This document shows, piece after piece, positions 23,247 through 33,600 of a stretch of 64,000 nt of DNA. A model generated the notes under the pieces. That model worked only from the letters and a program-made list of their open reading frames with translations, searched no databases and was not told the origin of the DNA. Source of the stretch: Limnoperna fortunei (lineage: Eukaryota; Mollusca; Bivalvia; Mytilida; Modiolidae); contig OX104112.1 of NCBI GenBank assembly GCA_944474755.1, positions 89,975,756 through 90,039,755 of the forward strand, given 5' to 3'. Numbering within the stretch: the first letter of the stretch is position 1; every line of letters starts with the position of its first letter. Position numbers and translations under genes: made by a program.

Positions 23247-23361
23247 GTTATTTACGTTTTTTGAAACGAGATGCGTTTTCTCGTTCATATCTCATCGAAG
23301 GGCGTCAGCCCTGAGATGAGATGACGAGAAAATGCATCGAGTTCATAAAACGTAAATAATC
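23247..23361. repeat. Inverted repeat, about 50-bp arms
   Basis: The left arm, from 'ggttatttacgttttttg' through 'atgcgttttctcgt', pairs with the right arm 'acgagaaaatgcatcgag' through 'aaaacgtaaataatc'. The loop has 'gggcgtcagccctgagatg'. A second palindrome with the CRE-like core TGACGTCA lies just beyond (about 23378-23403). Confidence 0.7.
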
Positions 23362-23639
23362 TGTTTATCGCTGTTTTGTAACATTGTGACGTCACAGTGT
23401 TACTTAACGACGTCTTGACAGCGAGCTGAGATGGGCCCATCTCAAGCTAGTAGAGTGAGATGGAATAATATCGCACACAAAGATCAAAAGAAAATACTGC
23501 AAAATAGCGATAAACGATGAATAACAACATAAGCTGATTAGTCTTAATTAAAAATGACTTAATTGTCCTTGCAAAGATACGTATTGTGCTTTGCAGACAC
23601 ATTGAAACACTTCTTGGTTTTGTTTGCGTGTTTATTTTT

Positions 23640-24560
23640 GAGTGAAGTAAAATCACAGCTTCGGCAATAAGTAACGTTTATTGGAAATGAAAAAAGAGAA
23701 ACACGTATCTACTACTATCAGTCAAATACAGAAATGGAATCTGTACATTTGTTGTTTAAATTATGAGACATATGTTAACAAGGTCGAAGTTTTTGTGACC
23801 ATCAAACTTTTCTGAATTAAAATTATGTCATTTTACAGTCCAATCATCAGATAACTAATTAATAATAGCCAAAACATCGGCGAAACGTTTAACTTTCTAC
23901 AAAAGTCATGTTCCAATCTAAATAAAATTAAATTAAATCTTTCCCTCCTCCCTTTTGTGTTATTGTTAAGCAAGTGAAAGATTCAATTCTAATTAGATTT
24001 GTAACGTTCATACATTTATATATAAATTCTAAACTTAGTTGTGTTTGGAATGATTTAATTAATGTTATACAGTTAACTTTCTACAATAATCGAATTCAAT
24101 TCTAAAACTCGTTCTGATCCAAATTATTTATTTTTGTTCCAAATTATTATTGAAACTAAACTGTGATTAATGAATCCGAACACCTTACATACATGGTTAG
24201 GATATGCAAAATACATTGATAAAAATGGAGCAGATAATTCAAGTATCAATGTATCCACTTATATTAACAGGGAAGAATACTTAAGTCGAAAGATGTTTAT
24301 GCTGTTATACGAAATATCTCCAACTATAGACCGACCGACATGTCAATGTATTTGTGTATATTATTTTCTCTAATATTTCAACCTCTTGACCGGTGTGGAA
24401 ACTAATGTAACATCCAATATGTCTCGAGGTTAGTCTAATTTTTCCTTCATATATGTCACATGTCGATTATATGTCTGTATGCATATTGACCGGCTTATAG
24501 TCCTTGTGTGGAAGAAAAATAGCAAGGAAGAGTTGCTGACCAGTCCGAAGGTATTTTAAT
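23640..24560 (+). pseudogene. Decayed copy of arrestin exons 4-5 and flanks
   Basis: 23641-23750 matches arrestin exon 4 and its donor side ('gtatctactac', 'gaaatggaatctgta' against 'gaactggagtcggta'), with frame-breaking changes. 24170-24375 matches the intron 4 end and exon 5: 'cttacatacatggtta', acceptor 'aacag|ggaagaatac', and translated LLYEISPTIDRPTCQCI beside MLLDAIPPTVNRPTCQCI. The exon is cut by extra sequence before 'tctcgaggtt' (24421). Flanks 24466-24560 match 10424-10500. Order and orientation equal the functional locus, so this is a segmental duplicate, not a processed copy. Confidence 0.85.
23914..24001. mobile_element. Short MITE copy (same family as 19526-19877)
   Basis: Both ends ('caatctaaataaaattaaat' and 'gattcaattctaattagatt') remain with little between them, so it is an internally deleted copy. 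It lies inside the duplicated arrestin segment. Confidence 0.6.
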
Positions 24561-25016
24561 AACACGGTATCTGATCGTATCTTGTCTGTATGTGGTTACA
24601 ACGTTTTGTGGACGTTTTATTGATTATCACGAGCTTCACATTTTTGTGACAGAATAGGGGGTGGGAGCGGGGGGAACAATTTGCTGAGTTTAAATATATA
24701 ATAAACATGATTTATGTAAAGAGTACACCAACTGCAGTAAAATGTAGAAGATGCAAGTCAAAATTCATGTGACATGTTCTACAGTTTATGTTGTTGTACT
24801 CTGTCCCAAACATTTGTTATTGTCATATGTATTTTGATTTCCGTCTTCTACAGTTTTCGTTGGTGTATGTACTCTTTGCCAAACATTTGTTATTGTCATA
24901 TTGACTTCAGCGTTTATTATACCCCACGCAACAAAGTTGCGGATGGAATGATGTTTTTGACGGGTTTGTCAGTCCGTCCGTCAGTCAGTCCTATTCTTCT
25001 AACCGCAACTCCTCTT

Positions 25017-25526
25017 TTTGTTTGTTTGAATGATTTTAACGCAATTTTTGTAGCTATATAATGGTGTCAAGGTTTTATTGCGGAGGAAGCCAGAGTACCA
25101 GAAGAAAATTCCCCGACCTTCGGTAGGAAAAATCCTTGTAAATTAGGATTGGAGTCTAGTACACCCTGCCCGCATTGAGACTCAAACCCGCAACCTCAGT
25201 ATTGACAGACCACGTGATAGTAATAGATTTGTTTGTTTGAATATTGTTTAACGCCAGTCTAAGCAATTTTTCAGCTATATCATGGCGTCCAGTTTTTATT
25301 GTGGGAGGAAGCCGGAGAGAACCCCCGACCTGCGGTAGGAAAACTGGCAATCCTTGTCAATTAAGATTGGAGTCGAGTACACCCTGCCTGCAGTGAGAAT
25401 CGAACCCACAATCTCAGTGTTGACAGACCATGTGATCAATAGTAGACGAACTACCTTAACCAATCGGCTTCCGAGGCCCCTGATAGTAGTAGAAGAAATA
25501 CCTTAACCGCTCAGCCACCAAGGTGT
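25017..25526 (-). mobile_element. SINE family A, split by a second SINE
   Basis: The minus-strand element's tail and body are at 25017-25226, and its tRNA-like head resumes at 25481-25526 ('accttaaccgctcagccacc'). The gap is another family A SINE, so this is the older insertion. Confidence 0.8.
25227..25480 (-). mobile_element. SINE family A, nested, near full length
   Basis: A complete minus-strand copy runs from the CAAA-type tail (25227) to the tRNA-like head (25480). It is flanked by 12-base target duplications 'tgatagtaatag' (25215-25226) and 'tgatagtagtag' (25481-25492) with one difference. It inserted into the older SINE. Confidence 0.88.
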
Positions 25527-26127
25527 AACTACTAACTTCTTGAGAACTATATAAAAATTGATATAAATGAAGAACACCATATGTAGTTGTGCATATTGGC
25601 AGAAATTTGTTATGATATTTTTTTAGGAGTTATTCCCCTCTTAAACTTGGAAATTTCGCAAAATACTCTTTTAAAAGCAACTCCTCTGTAACTAATGATC
25701 AGAATTTTGACTTGGTAGAAATGAAGGACACATATGTTGTTGTGCATATCATGATATTTTTCTACGAGTTATTCCCATTTTGAAATTTTCCGAAATAATC
25801 TTATAAGCGCAACTCCTCTGTAACACTGAAAACATCAATTATAACTTATGAAACTTGGTATGAATGAAGGCCTGACACGATATGTAGCTGTGAATTATGA
25901 TACGATATTTTTTGTAGTAGTTATTCCTCTTTACTTAGAAGTTTCTCAAAATATATGTAATTAACAACTCGTTTGCCTTATAATACTCAGAAACTACTGA
26001 TAAAAATTTTATGGAACTTGATAGGTTTGTGGGAGCCTGAGGTATGTGAGCGTGCTCACTAAGGTTCTTTAATTTTCTAAAAATGTACTGCAAGAAATGC
26101 AAATACATTATAAGAAGTGATATATAA

Positions 26128-26131
26128 ACTC

Positions 26132-26166
<35 letters not shown>

Positions 26167-26230
26167 ATGACGCAAGCAATATTTCAGCAATATTTAGGAC
26201 GCTTTGACTTTTTTTATACAGTTATGAAAC
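26128..26230 (-). mobile_element. SINE family B 3' fragment with (ATTG)n
   Basis: On the minus strand it reads 'cctaaatattgctgaaatat' then a GCGTCATATC joint and an (ATCA)n tail, like the end of the copy at 20244-20613. The visible (ATTG)n run is 26131-26166. Confidence 0.55.
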
Positions 26231-26394
26231 GGCACATAGGGATGGGTATAGCGATTATATTTGTTTTGAAACGCTATTTCCCGACGCGACAGAATCTATA
26301 TACCCTTCAGTGCCGATTCATTGTTTTATGTTTTATTATACTGAACAAAGTTTTGAAATAAGATAATTAAAATATAATGGTGTATAGAGGTCAC

Positions 26395-26645
26395 CATAAA
26401 GTATACTGAGTATGAATAAAGGTAATAACAAAATACTGAACACTGGGGAAACTGTAAAAACAGACAATCCCAAAATCAAAGACCAAGAAACTGGCAAACT
26501 CTAAAACAAACAACCAAACATATAGTAACTACACCAATGGTCCTAACTTGGTACAGGCATCTCAAAATAAATAGTGGGTTAAACCAGGTTTTATGGCATG
26601 CCAAACCTCCCGCCTTCATTACTGTAGTATGTGAGTTGGTTTGTT
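26395..26645 (-). repeat. Dispersed repeat ('ggtttggcatgccataaaac' family)
   Basis: Minus-strand copy of the repeat at 21440-21685: 'aggtttggcatgccataaaa', 'gagatgcctgtaccaagt', 'acagtttccccagtgttcag'. No adjoining reverse transcriptase remnant was seen. Confidence 0.6.
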
Positions 26646-26765
26646 GAATATGATGTATGGGTATCATATACCACTAGTTAGTAAAAATCCAATAATCATC
26701 GTAGCACAAGCACTGTACACTGAATTAAAAAATAATCAGTAGAATTCCGGTCATGCCTTTATTTC

Positions 26766-27100
26766 ATAGGCGTAGCAAGCGGTACGGCCGGTACGGTTGA
26801 AACTATTCCACTTTAGCTGGCTCGGAAAGCCGCACCAGTGTATTTGTAAATTGAAATAAACGATTAAAAAAAAGAATTCCATTACATATACTGTTTAATT
26901 TGTGAAACATTCAACATAAATCTATTTTTTTTATTAAATTTTAATATAAAACAGCAACCGTTACGACCTCGAGTGCAATTAGGTCAGTGACAAATAATGG
27001 CATATGGCAAAACCCTACATTCACAATAGGTGTCGACTCTTAATCGACCGTACCACTATTTTAACCGACTGTACCAATATTTTTCTTGGTGTTACGCGGA
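26766..27100 (+). repeat. Dispersed repeat, second copy of the 5603-5995 family
   Basis: Shares 'gcgtagcaagcggtac', 'gtaaattgaaataaa' and 'gaccgtaccactatttt' with the copy at 5603-5995, in the same order. Confidence 0.45.
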
Positions 27101-27254
27101 AACAAAGGGAAACAAGAAAAACTTTTGATGCAAAGCATCAATTCGCCGCCGAATTATTCTACATGTTTGTCTGTATGATAATAATTTTACGGACGCATTT
27201 AAAACATTTTTAATCTATGTTACAGAAGTTATTTTATATGTGTTTGTCCAGTTG

Positions 27255-27368
27255 TTATGGAGCTTTCTCCGGGTACTGCGACTTCCTCCCCTTATTAAAA
27301 ACTTGACGCCATAATATAGCTGAAAAATTGCTGAAAGTGGCGTTAAAAACCATTCAAACAAACAAAAC
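27255..27368 (+). mobile_element. SINE family A tail fragment
   Basis: Starts at 'gagctttctccgggtactgc', continues 'cgccataatatagctgaaa' and 'attgctgaaagtggcg', and ends in a CAAA-type run. The tRNA-like head is missing. Confidence 0.75.
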
Positions 27369-28659
27369 AATCAATGCAAAATTGTCTTTTCAATTTAAAT
27401 TGGCTAAAAATTGTACGTATAGAGGTCCAGATAAGCATAAATAACCGCAGTAGGCTGCTATATAACATAAGGCACGCGTAGCATCTCCGGGATTTTAGAT
27501 AGAAATAAAAACATACTCTTTGTAAGAACTTTCTAATAAACATTCGCATAGAATCAGAATTGCAATTTATAAAAAGAAGGAATTTGAACTTTTCACCCAC
27601 GAGGTCCTATCTGAAGCTTAGTCCTGCAGTTGGGATTAGTTTGAATTGCCGATTTCTAAATTTGCCCACGTGTAATCCTTTCGTTATATATTAAATAATA
27701 AATATACTTGAATTAAAACTAATGTTCAATTGGTTTAACTAAATAAATTATTGACATAACATTTATTTATTGCATTTGACAAAATACGGCACACTCCGGA
27801 ATACGGAATTGTATACATAAAATAGCTTTTTGTTCTGGTCGAAAATTGTATTCACAAAAATAGCCTTTATTCTGGTTTTCGAATTTTCAAAGGTACGCTT
27901 ATCGATAGCGATATTATCAAAAGATAACGTACCAGGTTAAAATGGTATCCCTCTATTATTAACTTCCGTAAAGTGAATACCAAAAATATTTATATTTGCA
28001 TGAAAAATTTGATATAACCCAAGAATTTTTGCAGTCCAACATTATATTTTATCTTGATTTTTCACTTAACTTGAATGATAGACATTCTTTTTGCGAAATT
28101 CTATTCATTCATGGTAGCTAAGTACACTTCGAAATATATTCTCCTTTATCCATCCTTAGCAACGAAAGTGAATACCTGGGCGGCGATAATGAAATCAACG
28201 GACTGCTTGCAATTCACCGGTGAAAAGAACTTTGTAGACAAATTGCTGGAACCTTGGAAATATAATTTTTGTTGTCATAAAATTTATATAGAAAAAAGTA
28301 TATCATTTTATTGCTTCGAAATACATTTTGATCAGTAAAAAATGTTAAGCCGTGTCCAAAAAATGTGTGTGAGGTCGGACATTTTGTGTATGCCTGACAA
28401 AATGTTAATCAGAATTGTTCAACTTTCAGTAAAAGTGGCTTAAAACACACAATGATAGATCGCCTGAAATGCGTATGCTGCTTAAAGTCAAATCATCAAT
28501 CACGATGAGAACAAGTCATACATAGCATTGTATGTCTGCTTTATACTAGACCAAATTGGCTATGAATAGTGCAGAGCACTCTGACGTAAAAAAAACCACT
28601 CGGACAGCGAATTTAATATAGATTATTAATAAGAAATCACAGAAAAAGAGCCCGCGCGG

Positions 28660-29165
28660 TTCCCCTGTTTCATATTCGCTCAAGTGTACTTTATCGTTAC
28701 CAAACCTAATTAACTATGGGGATGCTGTTGACAGTGCACGTTTATGATTCCCCTGATTCAAGGAAATTTATATTTTAGTTTTCTCTTATTTTTCAGAATT
28801 CAGCAGGCCAAATGTTGTTTGGTTATTCATAGTAACTGTTCATTTGAAATTGCTTTTGTTTGATTGTTTGAATGGTGTTTTAACGCCACTTTCAGCAATT
28901 TTTCAGCTATATCATGGGGTCCAGTTTTTATTGGGGGAGGAAGCCGGAGTACCCAGAGAGAACCCCCGATCTGCGGTAGGAAAACTGGCAATCCTTGTCA
29001 ATTAAGATTGGGATCGAGTACACCCTGCCTGCAGTGAGAATCGAACCCGCAATCTCAGTGTTGACAGACCACGTGATCAATAGTAGACGAACTACCTTAA
29101 CCACTCGGCCACCGCGGCCCCTAACCACTCGGCCATTTGAAATTGCAACCATAATACTATGACTA
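28660..29165 (+). pseudogene. Decayed copy of the last DUF1330-like exon
   Basis: 28797-28853 matches the start of exon 16966-17090: acceptor 'ttttcag|aattcag', then 'tggttattcatagtaactg' and 'ttcatttgaaattgc'. After a SINE insertion the copy resumes at 29134 and reaches 'ctatgactagttcataaac' (29157-29175), equal to the end and stop of the functional exon. Upstream intron sequence (28660-28796) also matches 16797-16965. The copy is internally deleted and cannot encode the domain. Confidence 0.85.
28854..29133 (-). mobile_element. SINE family A inside the pseudo-exon, 13-bp target duplication
   Basis: A near-full minus-strand copy is flanked by exact repeats 'catttgaaattgc' at 28841-28853 and 29134-29146. 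The 5' end of the SINE carries an extra copy of 'taaccactcggcc'. The intact target duplication marks a relatively recent insertion. Confidence 0.92.
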
Positions 29166-29210
29166 GTTCATAAACACGTTGCCAAATGCCTGGCTAACCA
29201 ACTTGTTTTC

Positions 29211-29600
29211 GGGGCCTCAGAGTGGTTAAGGTAGTCCGTCTACTATTGATCAAGTGGTTTGTCAGGTTGGTCAGCGTGGCAGGGTGCGCTCGACTCCAAT
29301 CTTAATTGACAAGGATTGCCAGTTTTTCTACCAAAGGTCGAGGGTTTTGTCACGTGACCAACAAAATTAGCCTTGGTTTTACTGTTTACACTGGAGCCAT
29401 GGTATTTTCTCCAAATTTTAGTTAGATCACTGTTTTCCGTTCGGTGAAAAACTGTAATTCTTCAACGCCACATACAGATCTATTGATCACGTGCATGTCA
29501 TTGCAAGTTAGACCCTAACCGCAGGCAGGTTGCCTTCGACCCCAAGCTTCACACACAATGATTGACAGTTTTCCTGCCGAAGGTCGGGTGTTTGGACCTA
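29211..29600 (+). mobile_element. Two diverged SINE family A fragments
   Basis: 29211-29350 has the tRNA-like head ('gagtggttaaggtag'), a deleted middle and 'ctccaatcttaattgacaag'. 29468-29600 is a much older copy ('ctattgatcacgtg', 'ccgcaggcagg', 'gacagttttcctgccgaagg'). Confidence 0.6.
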
Positions 29601-30500
29601 GCACACTGTTTCCTCCTCGCCACCACACAGATTTCAAAATAAACACACTCAAATAAAGTGTTCGCTATCAATATTTCAAATACGATAGTTTGGTCGAGTG
29701 TGCTAATTATATCTATTTGCATAGATTACGCTCTTGAAAGCATGAGTTAGTCACCACCCACAGCCCCTCCCCACCCCGCGTACGCCGGATTCCTTTGCAA
29801 ACACAAATAAACCCTTCGATATAGCTGACAACAATAAATTTATAAGAGAGTTAAAACTCAATTCAATCAAATCTGAGCTAATAATTTGAACAACACCGTT
29901 CATATATTAAAAATAAAGTTATAACACTGTATAAGAAGGACCCTCAAAGCCCTCAAAGATCAACCAAATAAATAGAGTATTTTATAGAGACGACTCCATA
30001 ACACAGGAACTTGGATTTAGATTTCTTTTTGTCTTGAGTTACCTTGACGTTATCATTCCGACTCCCCACTTTTATCGTGTTTTTTGTTAATATTACAATA
30101 CAAGATACGGGATTTCTGCAAATATTCTATTGTTTAAAAAATGTTCATGGGGTGTACAACAAAAACACAAGATAAAATAAAATACAATAAAATGTTTTGA
30201 TCAACTAGTTTCCAGTTATGTCGTATAAAAATTATCGATTTTGTCCGAAAATATGCTGCATACAACCGGGTGCACAAGTTAATAATTTTATTCCATTTAA
30301 ATTCGGTCGTGTACGTATTGCCAGATGTCGACATTTAATAAATTTACATTCTCAGTTGGTGAATTATCTACTTTCAATTCAATGCTTTTAAATTAGTCAA
30401 TAGATTCGCTAAAACTAATTAGGATTCATTGTATATATCACTATTTTACCTGTTATTAGGAAAGCCTCGGAAATGAACCTTGTAATCGCATTGTGACGTT
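29600..30500. other. Gene-free stretch upstream of the 30656 gene
   Basis: AT-rich sequence with no exon-like frame. A short C-rich patch lies at about 29760-29785. Confidence 0.4.
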
Positions 30501-30514
30501 ACCCTTTGTCGATA

Positions 30515-30529
30515 GTTGCTCATAGCGAC
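30515..30529 (-). promoter_or_regulatory. RFX X-box-like site
   Basis: The minus strand reads GTCGCT-ATG-AGCAAC: two half-sites resembling the RFX X-box consensus GTNRCC-N(0-3)-RGYAAC with one mismatch. It is about 130 bases before the ATG at 30656, the usual place for RFX control of ciliary genes. A TGACGTTA word (CRE-like) precedes it. Confidence 0.45.
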
Positions 30530-30655
30530 GTTAGTGGAGTTGAACTATCGGTACTATAGCAGTGTATGTTTTAAGAACGGATATTTAATTTTACTACAAG
30601 ACAAGGAATAATTAACTTTTTTTGTAATTACTGCAGTTAGAAATAATTAGCTAAA

Positions 30656-33600
30656 ATGACAACGGTGGGCGTTAAACCAACAACAACAGACAAAATTAAC
30701 CCGGTAAAAATACCTAGTTATTCGTACCAATACCCTTCTCACCGAAGGGTACAACTAGCCGCCGTAAAAACTGGATTATTTCATCCCAAGTTACCCAGTT
30801 TCAGAAGGATGGATATGGATACTGCAGGACACAAACTGCCGGATGAACACTGCCGCACCACTACTTCAGTAGGACCAGGTATTTGACATAAGTTAACACT
30901 TAAATTACCGAAATCTTGTTCTGTTATGAACCTTGTTATGAACTTAAAAAGTTTTTTTAATGTTTTTTTCTTAATATTTTTTTTGTATTAAAATTTAGAA
31001 ATTACTATTATTTCAGTATAGTCCTAATAAGCGACATTTCGTTTCTACCCCTACATTTATCTTTTTTATTGTACATCTATTACTGTATGTAAGTAAATCA
31101 ATATGTATATATAAGTTGTCGAAATAAGAATGATTTATTACCGACTTCTTTATTGATATCTTTACACGTATATTCCTTCGAGACAGTAAATCTACACCAT
31201 GAATTAAATATTTAAATTATACATTGTGTAACTGTAAACCTTAAATCAATACACTAATCTGACAGATGTCCACGTAATCAAAAATATATATTTCAAAAGA
31301 TAAAATAGATTTGATCAATTAAAGTCCATTTAACGCTATAATAACTTAAATTTAAAAGTAAGTAGCACACTTGAGAATATCGCTCTTAAACCGTCAAATC
31401 TTATGTTCAAATAAACTAATAGGCCTTGGCGTCGGTTGCCAGACCCGTCCTATAGATTTTTAATTCTTACCCTAAAGATGTAAAAAAAAAATTGTTTTAA
31501 AACGTAAACAGTTTTTCAATCATGTGGTATTCTTTAGTAAAAGTTAAAATAAAACCATGTACATCTTGACAGAAATTTTCTTCTTGAAATAAAAAAAACA
31601 AAAAATAAAATAAAATGCTGTCTTCATACCTTTTTTTTTAATAGCCGCGTAAATTTACTCTTGCATTTATACCCGTCAGGAGTTTTCATTAATTTTCCAA
31701 TATAAGTATTGCATGTACGATTAAATGGCCATTAAGTATTTTATTGACTTTTCATTTCAATGTATATCGATTCAAACGAGCTGGGAGACATGTCAATTCC
31801 TTTGCATTTAAATCATTTTATATTCTTGTCTCTAAACACATTTTACGAAGGCGTATTTAAAAGATCAGCCCTTTTGAAGTGCACATAATTGAAGACTGTA
31901 CATGTTGTTTTTATTCTTTGTAAGCTTGAGTAACAGAGAAGGAACCGAATTAAATCGCATTTTCAAAGGGCATTTTACTCTGTTCATATACTAACACCAT
32001 TTAAATGAATAAAAATTAGGTTTAGATTGTTCAAATAATTCAATTTAAATATACATGACATACAAGTAATGTCATATAAAGACACCAAACTAATTTTCAT
32101 TGGAATTGGTGTCTTCAATTTGTCATTTACGTAGTTGTTACTTGTTTTGTTTGCCGTGAAAACTTTTTTTAACGCCAGAGCATTGACAAGTAGTGTATCA
32201 GCTAAAAAGGCTTTAAGTGGCACTCGTAATTGAGCGACCTTAAACGAAACCGAAAACGTCACAAACAACGCAATAATGACAAGAAGACCCAAGTGAATAA
32301 ACATATTTGTTTGTTTGGTTGGGGTTTATTCACTTTTAGCGATTTTTCAGCTTTATCACGGAATCGACCGAATGAAAACGTAAATGTTTGTATTTGCGTC
32401 TCAAAGCAGCGTATGTGAGGTAATCTGGTCTTCAACATTTTGTTTTACATATGCACATTTTCGCATTATGATTCGTTGATTTTACAATTATCGAATCATG
32501 TCACTATAAAATAAATCTAATAAAAATTACCAAGTTTCAATATTTCAAATCAGCATTCATGTCCATGTTTTGGGGCTTATCAACATGTAGTTTAACATTT
32601 CATATCAATTAAAAAATAAAAACGATATGTACATACTTAATGCAGATTTCCATAAATTACTGCGTGCCACTATATATGCAAGATAAAATGAATTACGTGA
32701 ACAAAATTAAAAGTGGAAATTAATATAGTATTTTGCGTGAAAATAAACAAGTAAAATAAAATAACCCTTTACATATATTTTATTTACTTTAAATTTTAAA
32801 TCAGTTTTAATCTGTACAGGTACAAGTATTATAAGTGGTTATAATCTGGGGGAGATAATTCTTTATTTCATTTTAATTCTTATTTCTGAACGAATGCCAG
32901 AAATGGACTCAAAATAAAAGCGTGACCAACAGAATGAAATATCTTTTATTTTACGATAAAATTCAAACACAACGTATTAATTCTCTTGTTGATAAACAGA
33001 ATACTTGTTGCAGAAAGAAACCATGATAATTACAATATAAATTCACTAAATGTCTTGAAACTAAGCAGAATAATATACACCACCCTACGTATAGTACTGT
33101 TCATTTTTTGTATGATCTATAGACGTGGCTGTTTCTCTAGTATATGACCAACATAGCTATACCTACTGTGAACTCAGACAAAAAAGGCCGTATCTGTTGA
33201 ACTATTGGAAGGGATAACCTTAAATTGACCTCAGATCGAATGCACCCAATCTAATAAAAATCACATTACTTGCTTCCGACAAAAATTGGACCCCATGATA
33301 TAGATTTAAAATGACTGAAAGTGGCGTTAAACATCATTCAAACAAACAAAACACCTGCTTCCCTTTATTGTTATAACCGCAACAATTACAAAAAGGGGTA
33401 TAAAGTATTCATTCTTAGTTAATAGTAGGGCATATAACCAATACACAATACTTACAATACACACATTATTGTTTGTTTACAGAGGATTTCAAAAGATCAA
33501 CATCAACATTATTTGAACCTCCGACCAAAGCTATGTCTAGTTTAGTAAGTATAATATTTGCATGTTTGTTCCATTACACAATTCAGTCATATACAACACG

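Larger units (their letters stand above)
24919..26075. mobile_element. Long dispersed repeat ('cccacgcaacaaagttgcgg')
   Basis: The left part has 'cccacgcaacaaagttgcgg' and 'gtcagtccgtccgtcagtc'. After two SINE insertions, the remainder (about 25530-26075) contains three diverged units with 'caactcctctgtaac', 'atgaaggac', 'gatatttt' and 'gttattccc' words. The style matches repeats I associate with bivalves. Non-coding. Confidence 0.55.

Noticed and set aside
28075..28338. 87-codon ATG-started frame
   Set aside because: Lies in the decayed duplicate, shows no match to arrestin or DUF1330 exons, and has no splice context.
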